A stretch of 44,847 bases of DNA from assembly GCA_947627875.1 (NCBI GenBank), contig CANQXS010000022.1:1-44847 (forward strand). The letters are read 5' to 3'. The notes below the pieces were generated by a model, which ran no database searches, was not told the DNA's origin, and saw only the letters and a program-made list of their open reading frames with translations. A program made the translations under genes and the position numbers. The stretch is from an uncultured Clostridia bacterium (GTDB lineage: Bacteria > Bacillota > Clostridia > Oscillospirales > Ruminococcaceae). Shown here piece by piece: positions 24,817-35,001 of this stretch. Position 1 is the first letter of the stretch; every line of letters begins with the position of its first letter.

Positions 24817-25842
24817 TCAAGCGCCGAGAAGATTTTGGTCGAACGCGAACAGCGCCTCGTTTATCTCGAAGATGTTGTAGTTTCCGTGCTCGATGAAATA
24901 CTCGATGATTATGTCGAACTTGTTGCTGTGAGAAAGCGCAAAGCCCGCCTTTTTCAGCATCTCCTCGGTCTCGCCGAGAGAAAGCTCGAGGGCTATCGCA
25001 AAGGCTATAGCCGTCGCCTTTGAGGGCTTATAGAGCCTGTCGCTGCGTATCTTCGAGAAGAGCTTGCGGTCGATATTAGCCTTTTTGTAGCACTGCGCGT
25101 CGGTCATTCCCCGCTCGTCGATCTTTCTTAAGAGCATTTCGGAAAAGCTCTCGTCGAGCTGCTTTACGGCGTCGCTGAGCGAAGGCGCGCAGGCTGCCGG
25201 AGCAGCTTCCATAGGTCGGGAAGCCTTGCTGAGCGTCTGAAATTCGGCGGGAGGCATATTCTTCCGATGCATATTGAGCCGTAAAAGCCGCGCCGAGCGC
25301 TCCTCGGCGTGTTCGTCGGCATAGCGGTCGTCGATGTATTCCTCTATATCCGAAAACAGCTTCTCGCCTATCTGATAAGAAGCCCTGTCGAAGATGACGA
25401 TATAAACCGTCATATCGCTGTTGAGCAGATATTCGCCTATCGTATCTACCGCGACCCTGAGCGCCTCGGGCTTCGGATAGCCGTATGCCCCCGAGGATAT
25501 CAGCGGGAATGCTACGGTTTCGCAGCCCGCCTTTTCTGCGAGTTCGAGCGACTTTTTGTAGCAGGAAACAAGCTTTTCGCGCTCGCCGCAGCCTCCTCCC
25601 CGCCAAATCGGTCCGACGGTATGGATAATGTATTTGCAGGGCAGCCTGTAGGCACCCGTGAGCTTTGCGCCGCCCGTTTCGCAGCCGCCGAGCTTTCGGC
25701 ATTCCTCCAAAAGCTGCGGTCCTGCGGCTTTATGTATCGCTCCGTCGACCCCGCCGCCTCCGAGAAGGGTTTCGTTTGCGGCGTTTACAATGGCGTCGAC
25801 CTTCATTTTCGTTATGTCGTTCCTCACGATTTGAATAGGCAT
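24817..25842 (-). CDS. Macrodomain (ADP-ribose-binding, YmdB-like) fused to a C-terminal HTH-like region
   Basis: 341 residues. Macrodomain about 1-170: [20 protein letters not shown] (15-34) has the catalytic and binding loop of O-acetyl-ADP-ribose deacetylases and mono-ADP-ribosylhydrolases. [10 protein letters not shown] and [12 protein letters not shown] complete the pocket. Residues 170-225 form a charged linker ([16 protein letters not shown]). Residues about 235-341 are all helical: [20 protein letters not shown] followed by [20 protein letters not shown] resembles an XRE-type helix-turn-helix, then [17 protein letters not shown]. It would remove or read ADP-ribose marks, possibly coupled to nucleic-acid binding. 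GGAG precedes the ATG at about 9 nt. The C-terminal domain's role is inferred from pattern only. Confidence 0.85.
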   Translation of the reverse strand: MPIQIVRNDITKMKVDAIVNAANETLLGGGGVDGAIHKAAGPQLLEECRKLGGCETGGAKLTGAYRLPCKYIIHTVGPIWRGGGCGEREKLVSCYKKSLELAEKAGCETVAFPLISSGAYGYPKPEALRVAVDTIGEYLLNSDMTVYIVIFDRASYQIGEKLFSDIEEYIDDRYADEHAEERSARLLRLNMHRKNMPPAEFQTLSKASRPMEAAPAACAPSLSDAVKQLDESFSEMLLRKIDERGMTDAQCYKKANIDRKLFSKIRSDRLYKPSKATAIAFAIALELSLGETEEMLKKAGFALSHSNKFDIIIEYFIEHGNYNIFEINEALFAFDQNLLGA

Positions 25843-25897
25843 TTAATTTATCTCCGTTTCTTAAAGCTCGGTTTATCCGAATTTATCTTCGGCGGGA

Positions 25898-25924
25898 AAA
25901 TCCCCCGGCAGAGCCGAGGGATTT
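25898..25924 (-). terminator. Terminator after the GH115 gene
   Basis: AAATCCC continues into a 12-bp stem with one G-T pair and a 3-nt loop, followed on the minus strand by TTTT. It lies just after the stop codon at 25928. Confidence 0.7.
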
Positions 25925-25927
25925 AAG

Positions 25928-28900
25928 TTAATCGGTCACTATCAGCCTTACGGCTTCTTTCCGGGAAGCCTCGCCCATAGCGGTGTTATAGGTCTGCTTC
26001 GGACCTATGAGCGACTTCTTTATTGTCTCGTTCGGAGCAAGGATAACGAACTTCTGCAATACGAGGTTCTGGTCCATACCCCATACTCTTAAGGTGTGCT
26101 CGCCCTTTTCGAGGCTCAGCGCGAGCTCGGCGGTCCTGCCGCCCTGCTCGATGGTGGCATACCAGCCCCCGCTCACGAACGAAACATATCCTTCGCCCTG
26201 AATGTTGACGACGTTTATATCCCCCGAATCTATCTGGAAGCCTGCGTTGAGGTGGGTTCCGTCGTCAAACGAAACGTTGTTGCCCTGACCCGCGTATATA
26301 ACAAGGTTGTAATCGCCGTCTTCGGGAACGCTGAAGTTGTAGTCGACCCACGGTCCCTGACCCTCCTTGAAGGGCTCGGAATAGCTTTCGAGCATCTTTA
26401 TTGAGGTCTTCTGTTTGCCGTAGCCCTCTAAAACGGTCCAGCTTATGCCGTCGGCAGAGCCCCTGTCGGCATATTGGTTTGCGTTCATCGCGATGACTCC
26501 GTTTGAAGGATAATGAGTCGCCGGAAGCTTGGAATCGGTGTCGATGACCTTTGCGTTGACCTCGATATTTACGGTCCTGTCTCCCGCCGAAACGACTATC
26601 TTCCCCGAAGCGTCGCCGGTTATCTTATCCCAGTCTACCGATACGGCAAAGCTCGTGCTCACAAGGTATTCGCCGCTCATTTCGCCGTCGATGACGATAA
26701 AGTCGCCTTCCTTCGTTACGGTATAATCGACCGGCTTGTTTCCGCCGTTGGTGAGGTTTACGACATAAGCCTGCTTCTCGGTCGATTCAAAGTCGGGAAG
26801 GGACGCGGTCCCCGCCTTTAAGCCTCTTCTTTCGGTCGGGATATCGACTATAAGCAGCGCGCCCTCTTCGGGCTCTATCCTGTCGGTGGTTATCTTTACC
26901 GCCGATTCGCCGTTCCAGCTGTTGTAGTTCATATGCGCCTGCGCGGTCACGTTGCCGAGTATCGGGTCGTTATATCTCTTGCAGTAGTCGGGCGAGGCTA
27001 TCATCATTCCGTACCACTTGTTGAGCCCGTTTAAGTCCTCTCCGAGCGAGGAATAAGCCTCGGTGAGCTCCTCGTCGTATTTCAGGTATCTTTCGACGAG
27101 GTCGGCGTAAGTGTTCGCAAGGGTGGATTTTCTTGTGTAGTAAAGGTCGTTCAGACCGCTCATTATCTGTATCCTCGCGACGTTGGCGGAAGCAACTGCG
27201 GGGTAATAGACGAGCTGATAATATGGGACGTAGCATTCGGAATCCTCGCCTATTTTATCCTTTATCGCGTCTGCGCGCTCGATAATGCTATCGATGAGCT
27301 CAAGCATCTCGGCAGCCTCGTTGTAATGGAGGATGCTGTAGCTGCAATCGCCGGAATTCTTGAGGGTCTCGGGCTTGCAGTTGCCGTTTATCCAGGTGTA
27401 GTCGAAAAGAAGGTCGGCGATGGTCTTTACGTCGTCGTCGGTGATGGCGGGCTCGGCAGCGAACTGCTCCTTCGACCACTTTACGAGGTAATCGTCGCAG
27501 TTGTTGGGGTTAGAGGTCCCGTATTTCTCAAAGTCGTAGGCGAGGTCCATAAAGTAGCTTATGGGCAGCTCCATAGGCTTGAGGTCGCCGACGTTTACTA
27601 TCCAGGCGTCGTCGACGCCGTATTCATAGGCGGTAGTGAGGTTTTCCCAGGTCCTCTGGAGCGGCATAGTGTTTATCCACATCGAGGTCTTCGGGCTTCC
27701 GACATAGTCGAAGTGGTAGTAAAGCCCCCAGTTGAATTTATCCTTTTCGTCGAGCTCGGGAAGGGTCCTTAAGTAGCCGTTGTTGTCCTCGCAGAGCATA
27801 ACTATGCGGTTGGTGTCGGCTCCCAAAAGCTCCTTTACGTCGGGGTCGTCTCTCAGACCCTTGCCGAGAGCGGCTTTCGGATTGTCGCGCGAGCCGCCGT
27901 ACCAGCAGTTCTCGACCTCTTTGTAAATCGCGATAAGCGAAGGAGTGTCTTCAAGACCGTGGTCCTTGAGTATCTTATTCTGAGCCCTTAAAACTGCTTT
28001 CAGAAGCTTTATGTTGTCCTTGGTGCTCAGGGTGTTGCCCGCGGCGTCTACGAGCGCGGAGTCGTTCTCGCCGCGCATTCCTATCGTAAAGAGGTTTTCA
28101 AAGCTGCCGTTGCGGTAAATGGCGTCGCTCCAGAAGGCTTCGAGGTTGTTGGGGTTTAAAAGATAGTTCCAGACCTTCTGGTCGGCTGCGGTTTTGAGCT
28201 CTGGGTCTCTGTAGGTTATGTTCGAGCCCCAATAGCCCTGGAGCGCTCCCCATTCGCCGCCGCTTCTTGCCATCGGCTCGTGGTGCGACGCGCCGACGAC
28301 TATACCGTATCTGTCCGCCAGAACGGCGTTTGCAAGGGTCATCGGGTATTCGCCGGGACCTAAAACGAGGCTGCGGTCGGCGTTGATGTTTGTATTCGGA
28401 ACGTCAACGGGCGCGTTCTCCTTGCCGGGCCGGTCGCGGTACATGACTCCGCCGAGCTTATGGTGATACTCCTTTTCGAGCTCGGCGAACTTTCCGCTCA
28501 CGCCCTCCATTCCGTCGTTGGAGAAGTTGTTAGACCACATCGCGGGCCACATATAGTTGCCCTTGAGCCTCAGTATAAGCTCGAATATCTCGTCGTAGAA
28601 CATATAGTTCAGCCCGCCGAAATGGCTGTCGGCAAAGCCGTTGAGGCAGGGATTCTCGTCGTTCATAAATATTCCGCGGAAGTTTACCGAAGGTCTTTTG
28701 GAGACGGTCTCAAGCTGCATCGCGGTAGCCGTGAGGCTGTTTAAGCGCGCGGGCTTTACGTCGCCCCACCAGATCCAGGGGCTCACTCCGAAGATGTCCT
28801 GAGTGATATGGAAAAGCCCGTAGATGGTCCCGCGCTTATCCGCTCCAGCGACGACGACCTTCGTTTTTCCGCCGTCGGTTACTACCTTTATCTGATACCT

Positions 28901-29755
28901 TTCCCAGTCCTCCGACTTAAAGCTGTTTCCGCTCGGGGAGATATCCCAGTCGAGCCCCAAAGACGATATCATCTCGTCGTCAACGAGCCCCGCCATTATG
29001 TAAACTCCGCTCTCGGGCTCGCTCTCAACTATTTCGGGGCGGGCTCCAACGAGCGCCTCGAAGTCGTCGGCAACGGCTTCGGCAATAAGGGATATGCCGT
29101 CATAAGCCTCGCTCTTTGAATCAATATATATCGGCGCGGCTTTTTCCGTCGTCGCCAATACCACCTCGGGTGAATTGTCCACAGGCTTCATATATGTCGC
29201 CTCCGCTTTAAAAATAATGTCCTGTCCGTCGAAGCTCACCTTGCAGCTCAGCTCCTCGGTCGATTTTTCCTCAGCAAAAGCAGTCAGGGCGGGAGCCAGA
29301 GAGGTCAGCAGAACCGCGAGGCAGACTATCGCCGCCGCAGCGCCTTTCCCCTTTTTCCCGACCTTGATCGCAACCGCAGCTATAACTATTACTCCGACGA
29401 TAACCGACGTGACGATTATTATCGGCAGCGAAACTGCGGATTTTGAATAAACGACCTTGAGAGCCGTCCGCTGACCCCTCATAAGGTCGGCGGTAACGCT
29501 GTCCGAGCCCTTTTCCGCGAGCTTATAGCCCTTCGGAAGATTTTCCGGCTGAATATGGGCGAGCGTAAGGTCGTTTACGTCCATATATCCGGTGTTCTCG
29601 GCGGTCAGCGTAAGAATGATGTCCTCTCCGGCGGCGTAAACCTGCTTATCGGATTCAAGGGTAAGCTCGAGCCCCTCGTAGTCCGCCGCAAGCGCCGTTG
29701 CCGACAGAGCGAAAGCCGCCGCCAAAGCGAGCAGCATGCAAAATAGCCTTTTCAT
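25928..29755 (-). CDS. GH115 xylan alpha-1,2-glucuronidase, membrane-anchored multidomain
   Basis: 1275 residues from the ATG at 29755 (AGGAGG 6 nt upstream; a longer reading adds 41 residues with no signal). Signal peptide 1-23. Ig-like module about 25-105 (GEDIILTLTAENTG). Hydrophobic helix 108-131, short basic loop KVGKKGKG, second helix 139-157 ending in a signal-peptidase-like AFA-EE. The GH115 N-terminal and catalytic regions follow, with KRGTIYGLFHITQDIFGVSP, then RPSVNFRGIFMNDENPC (354-370), LRLKGNYMWPAMWSNNF, ASHHEPMARSGGEWG and FTIGMRGENDSAL. The C-terminal jelly-roll of GH115 ends with GEHTLRVWGMDQNLVLQKFV. The enzyme removes (4-O-methyl)glucuronic acid from xylan. The internal membrane hairpin is unusual. 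Confidence 0.9.
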   Translation of the reverse strand: MKRLFCMLLALAAAFALSATALAADYEGLELTLESDKQVYAAGEDIILTLTAENTGYMDVNDLTLAHIQPENLPKGYKLAEKGSDSVTADLMRGQRTALKVVYSKSAVSLPIIIVTSVIVGVIVIAAVAIKVGKKGKGAAAAIVCLAVLLTSLAPALTAFAEEKSTEELSCKVSFDGQDIIFKAEATYMKPVDNSPEVVLATTEKAAPIYIDSKSEAYDGISLIAEAVADDFEALVGARPEIVESEPESGVYIMAGLVDDEMISSLGLDWDISPSGNSFKSEDWERYQIKVVTDGGKTKVVVAGADKRGTIYGLFHITQDIFGVSPWIWWGDVKPARLNSLTATAMQLETVSKRPSVNFRGIFMNDENPCLNGFADSHFGGLNYMFYDEIFELILRLKGNYMWPAMWSNNFSNDGMEGVSGKFAELEKEYHHKLGGVMYRDRPGKENAPVDVPNTNINADRSLVLGPGEYPMTLANAVLADRYGIVVGASHHEPMARSGGEWGALQGYWGSNITYRDPELKTAADQKVWNYLLNPNNLEAFWSDAIYRNGSFENLFTIGMRGENDSALVDAAGNTLSTKDNIKLLKAVLRAQNKILKDHGLEDTPSLIAIYKEVENCWYGGSRDNPKAALGKGLRDDPDVKELLGADTNRIVMLCEDNNGYLRTLPELDEKDKFNWGLYYHFDYVGSPKTSMWINTMPLQRTWENLTTAYEYGVDDAWIVNVGDLKPMELPISYFMDLAYDFEKYGTSNPNNCDDYLVKWSKEQFAAEPAITDDDVKTIADLLFDYTWINGNCKPETLKNSGDCSYSILHYNEAAEMLELIDSIIERADAIKDKIGEDSECYVPYYQLVYYPAVASANVARIQIMSGLNDLYYTRKSTLANTYADLVERYLKYDEELTEAYSSLGEDLNGLNKWYGMMIASPDYCKRYNDPILGNVTAQAHMNYNSWNGESAVKITTDRIEPEEGALLIVDIPTERRGLKAGTASLPDFESTEKQAYVVNLTNGGNKPVDYTVTKEGDFIVIDGEMSGEYLVSTSFAVSVDWDKITGDASGKIVVSAGDRTVNIEVNAKVIDTDSKLPATHYPSNGVIAMNANQYADRGSADGISWTVLEGYGKQKTSIKMLESYSEPFKEGQGPWVDYNFSVPEDGDYNLVIYAGQGNNVSFDDGTHLNAGFQIDSGDINVVNIQGEGYVSFVSGGWYATIEQGGRTAELALSLEKGEHTLRVWGMDQNLVLQKFVILAPNETIKKSLIGPKQTYNTAMGEASRKEAVRLIVTD

Positions 29756-29791
29756 TGTTTGCCTCCTGATAATGTCCAAGTTGTATGTTAC

Positions 29792-29820
29792 ATTATACAC
29801 TATATACGCGGGGTTTTCAA
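29792..29820 (-). promoter_or_regulatory. Predicted promoter of the GH115 gene
   Basis: TTGAAA (29815-29820), 17-nt spacer, TATAAT (29792-29797), 37 nt before the start codon at 29755. It supports transcription of GH115 as a single gene. Confidence 0.8.
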
Positions 29821-29901
29821 TGCGGTTTTTAACTGAAAACTGGTAAAAAGGCAGAATATATGCGCGCTTCGGGATCAAAACAGGTAAAGAGCGCCGAAAA
29901 A

Positions 29902-29926
29902 CGGCTCCGCATTCAGAGCGGAGCCG
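29902..29926 (-). terminator. Terminator of the alaS-HIT-phosphoribosyltransferase operon
   Basis: A perfect 9-bp stem, CGGCTCCGC with GCGGAGCCG, 7-nt loop, then TTTTT on the minus strand. It lies 15 nt after the last stop codon. Confidence 0.9.
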
Positions 29927-29940
29927 CGGGTTATTGCTTT

Positions 29941-30486
29941 TTACTTGAAGAACAGCGGAAGCTCCTCAAGGAAGATGATGTCGTCGCGCTTGGCGGCGTC
30001 GCCCTCGGCGAGAACCGCAGCCTGACCGACAAGCTTTCCGCCGGTGTGAGAGATTAGCTTTTTGAGCGCTTCGAGCGATTCGCCGGTCGAGATAACGTCG
30101 TCTACGACAAGTATCCTCTTGCCGTCGAGGTAGTCCGCCTCGTTCTTGTCGAGCCAGAGCTTCTGCTGAGCGGCTGTCGTTATCGAGCGGACGTCAACGC
30201 TTATCGGCTCCTTCATATAGAGCTTCGGCATCTTTCTTGCGACGATGTATTTCATTCCGCCGCCGACCTGACGCGCCATCTCGTAGGCGAGAGGTATCCC
30301 CTTAGACTCGGCGGTAACGATAACGTCGAATTCGGGGACCTTCTTTAACAGCGCCTCGGCGCAGGCGACCGTGAGCTCTACATCGGAGAACATAACGAAC
30401 CCCGCGATGTCGAGATGCTCGTTTACTTCGCAGAGGGTGAGCCTGCGCTCGAGCCCCGCGACCTTCAAATCATAATATCCTGCCAT
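29941..30486 (-). CDS. Purine-type phosphoribosyltransferase (adenine PRTase-like)
   Basis: 181 residues from the ATG at 30486 (GGAGG upstream). The PRPP-binding signature VVDDVISTGES is at 127-137. VIVTAESKGIPLAYEMAR and YIVARKMPKLYM match type I phosphoribosyltransferases of the adenine/xanthine group. The reaction joins a purine base to PRPP to give the nucleotide. It differs from textbook Apt in length and in the flanking text (a hood of about 30 extra residues, TTAAQQKLWLDKNEADYL), so substrate choice is left open. The ribosome binding site overlaps the end of the HIT gene, and the gene is last in the T-box-led alaS operon. Confidence 0.85.
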   Translation of the reverse strand: MAGYYDLKVAGLERRLTLCEVNEHLDIAGFVMFSDVELTVACAEALLKKVPEFDVIVTAESKGIPLAYEMARQVGGGMKYIVARKMPKLYMKEPISVDVRSITTAAQQKLWLDKNEADYLDGKRILVVDDVISTGESLEALKKLISHTGGKLVGQAAVLAEGDAAKRDDIIFLEELPLFFK

Positions 30487-30497
30487 AGTTATCCTCC

Positions 30498-30842
30498 TCA
30501 CTTATCACACATTACCCCGAGCGGCTTGCCGCCCAGAAGGTGGAAGTGCAGGTGAAAAACGGTCTGACCGGCGTCGGCTCCGCAGTTGGAAACAACGCGC
30601 CAGCCTCCCTCAAGCTTCTTTTCCTTTGCTACCTTTGCTATTGCCTCGTAGATCTTCGAGACGACCTCGGAATTTTCGGGGGTTATCTCGGCGGCGGAGG
30701 CTATATGCTTTTTCGGCACGAACAGAATGTGTACCGGCGCGACGGGCGCTATGTCTTCAAAGGCATAGCAGTAATCGTCTTCATACACCTTTTTCGAGGG
30801 AATCTCCCCCGCAACGATTTTGCAGAACAGACAGTCGGACAT
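30498..30842 (-). CDS. HIT (histidine triad) family nucleotide hydrolase, Hint-like
   Basis: 114 residues, full length for the family. CLFCKIVAGEIPSKKVYED is the typical N-terminus. The histidine triad is H97-L-H99-F-H101 in TVFHLHFHLLGGKPLG. Such enzymes hydrolyse purine nucleoside phosphoramidates, including aminoacyl-AMP, which fits its place directly after an aminoacyl-tRNA synthetase gene. AAAGGAAG precedes the ATG; the gap to alaS is 24 nt and no promoter is seen there. Confidence 0.95.
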   Translation of the reverse strand: MSDCLFCKIVAGEIPSKKVYEDDYCYAFEDIAPVAPVHILFVPKKHIASAAEITPENSEVVSKIYEAIAKVAKEKKLEGGWRVVSNCGADAGQTVFHLHFHLLGGKPLGVMCDK

Positions 30843-30866
30843 AAGTCATCTTCCTTTCAATCTCTA

Positions 30867-33515
<2,649 letters not shown>

Positions 33516-33552
33516 TCTTATCAAATCCTTTCAACTTTTAATGAAAATAAAA

Positions 33553-33767
33553 ACACTCGTCCCAAAAAGCTTGGGGCGAGTGTGAATCGCTGTACCACCC
33601 AAATTCGCCGAAAAGCAGCGCTTTCGGCCTCGAATCTCCTTAACGCGGAAGACGCCGCGGTTTGCCGCGGTGCTCGGGGGAAGCACCCGAAAGCTCACAA
33701 CGGGCTTTCACCAGCCGCCCGCTCTCTGAATGATCGCTTTTCGGTCAATCCCGTCAACGCATTTGCC
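33553..33767 (-). ncRNA. T-box riboswitch leader of alaS
   Basis: On the minus strand the leader has the AGAGAG element of stem I followed by GCTGGTGAAAGCC. Near its 3' end is the T-box sequence GGGTGGTACAGCG (33588-33600). A strong intrinsic terminator follows (stem base ACACTCG/CGAGTGT at 33553-33583, then T5). Uncharged tRNA binding to the T-box favours the antiterminator. A GCT within GGTGCTTCC is a candidate alanine specifier codon, but I could not fold stem I with certainty. It lies between the consensus promoter and alaS. Confidence 0.9.
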
Positions 33768-33773
33768 TATATG

Positions 33774-33802
33774 ATTATAGCGGCAAAAAACCGTTTTGTC
33801 AA
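33774..33802 (-). promoter_or_regulatory. Consensus promoter of alaS operon
   Basis: TTGACA (33797-33802), 17-nt spacer, TATAAT (33774-33779) on the minus strand: a perfect match to the sigma-A consensus, just ahead of the T-box leader. Confidence 0.9.
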
Positions 33803-33949
33803 GCGTTTTCAAAGGAAACGGCTTTCAAGCCGAAAACATTTTTCTTTTCCTCCTGAGCGGCTGCCGCATAGCTTTCGGCAGCGCGCTGACACACCGGCAA
33901 GAGTAGAGCAAAGCCCCGCCTGCTGTACTTATTTTCAAGGAGCCCAAAT

Positions 33950-34048
33950 ACCCCTCCCCTCGAGGGGAGGGGTCGTGTCGTTCGCCGAACGGTGAACGAC
34001 CGGGTGACAGGGTGAAGTCCCCCTCTTCCTCTCTGAGGGAGAGGGGGA
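33950..34048. repeat. Composite palindromic repeat (REP/MITE-like)
   Basis: Three hairpins lie in about 100 nt. First is a perfect 24-bp palindrome centred on CTCGAG (33950-33973). Second is a 10-bp stem GTCGTTCGCC with a GAAC loop (33977-34000). Third is a stem of TCCCCCTC with GAGGGGGA containing an inner CCTC/GAGG (34018-34048). The composition and the encoded nonsense peptides of the PSPRGEG kind are typical of dispersed intergenic repeats. From 33803 to 33949 I see nothing. From 34049 to 34135 there are two further short hairpins (GCGCGAA/TTCGCGC and CCGCC/GGCGG) that may help end the DUF4097 transcript. Confidence 0.6.
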
Positions 34049-34135
34049 TTAGGGGGTGTGGAAGCAAAAAGCTAACGGCACCCGCCGATATTTCCCCGCC
34101 AGCAGGCGGAGAGATTTTGCGCGAATCTTCGCGCC

Positions 34136-34972
34136 TCAGCTCTTTGTTTCCAGCGTTATGTCCCCAGAAACTGTGTCGACCTCAATATCTCCTTCTCCCG
34201 CTCTGCTGTCGGACTCGTATTTTAAGCGGGTCTGCGCGCCGTTGACCCTTATAGTCCCGCTCGCGCTTTCAAGCTCAACGTCCTCCGGCTCCTGCGGGAG
34301 CTTAAGCTCTACCTCGCCCGAAACGGCTTTTATATCAACGTCGCGGGGCTGAACGGCGAAATCCGCGCTCACGTCGCAGGAAACGCCGTCGATATCGAGC
34401 TCGCAGCAGGAGATGTCGGAGAGCATTACCCCGCCGCTCACCGTGTTTACCGAAATATCACCGAACGAGCCGCCCTCAAAGGTTATATCCGAGCTCACGG
34501 TGTTGATGATAACGCTCTTTATTTCAGCCGAAGCGGGTATCTCTACCGTGAGGTCTTTTTTATGCTCGGATTGATACACCCCCGACGCGCGAAACTTTAT
34601 CTTAAGGCTGCTGCCGTCGGTCTTATGGCGCATTATGTCTTCCGGGTCGTCGGACTCGGGGCTCTCGTAAACGCGAAACGAGCCGCCCTCGACCGTTTTT
34701 ACGGTTATGTCCCCCGCTATCCAGTCGATATTTATTTTGTTCACGCTGCTGTCGACGGTGAAATCCGAGCCCGAAACATAGCTGTCCGAGCCGCTGTAGA
34801 TGTATTCCTTATAATCCTCAGACCAGAGCCCGAGCTTTGTCTGAACGTTAAGCACCGTCCCGACAACGAGTATTACCGCCGCGACTATCCCGCCTATAAC
34901 GAGCGCCGCCGCAGCAATTACCGAAAGGATTATTGCCGCCGTCTCTCCGGCGGGGCGTTTTCTGTTTTCCAT
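34136..34972 (-). CDS. DUF4097-family membrane-anchored beta-helix-like protein
   Basis: 278 residues from the ATG at 34972 (GGAGGT at good spacing). One N-terminal membrane helix (about 16-40, ILSVIAAAALVIGGIVAAVIL) is followed by an outer-facing beta-rich domain. The repeats are characteristic of DUF4097: INIDWIAGDITVKTV, VIINTVSSDITFEGG, ISVNTVSGGVMLSDI, VDIKAVSGEVELKL, VELESASGTIRVNG and IEVDTVSGDITLET. The repeating V-S-G-x-I/V-x-L unit suggests a right-handed beta solenoid. Relatives sit next to regulators and envelope-stress genes, but no biochemical role is known to me. It lies 29 nt after recG and is probably co-transcribed. Confidence 0.85.
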   Translation of the reverse strand: MENRKRPAGETAAIILSVIAAAALVIGGIVAAVILVVGTVLNVQTKLGLWSEDYKEYIYSGSDSYVSGSDFTVDSSVNKINIDWIAGDITVKTVEGGSFRVYESPESDDPEDIMRHKTDGSSLKIKFRASGVYQSEHKKDLTVEIPASAEIKSVIINTVSSDITFEGGSFGDISVNTVSGGVMLSDISCCELDIDGVSCDVSADFAVQPRDVDIKAVSGEVELKLPQEPEDVELESASGTIRVNGAQTRLKYESDSRAGEGDIEVDTVSGDITLETKS

Positions 34973-35001
34973 AGCGATACCTCCGTATTCATTATTAAGC
35001 G

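Noticed and set aside
33825-34067. 80-codon open frame with PSPRGEG and LSLREEEG
   Set aside because: It is the translation of the palindromic repeat, a common false gene in intergenic repeats.
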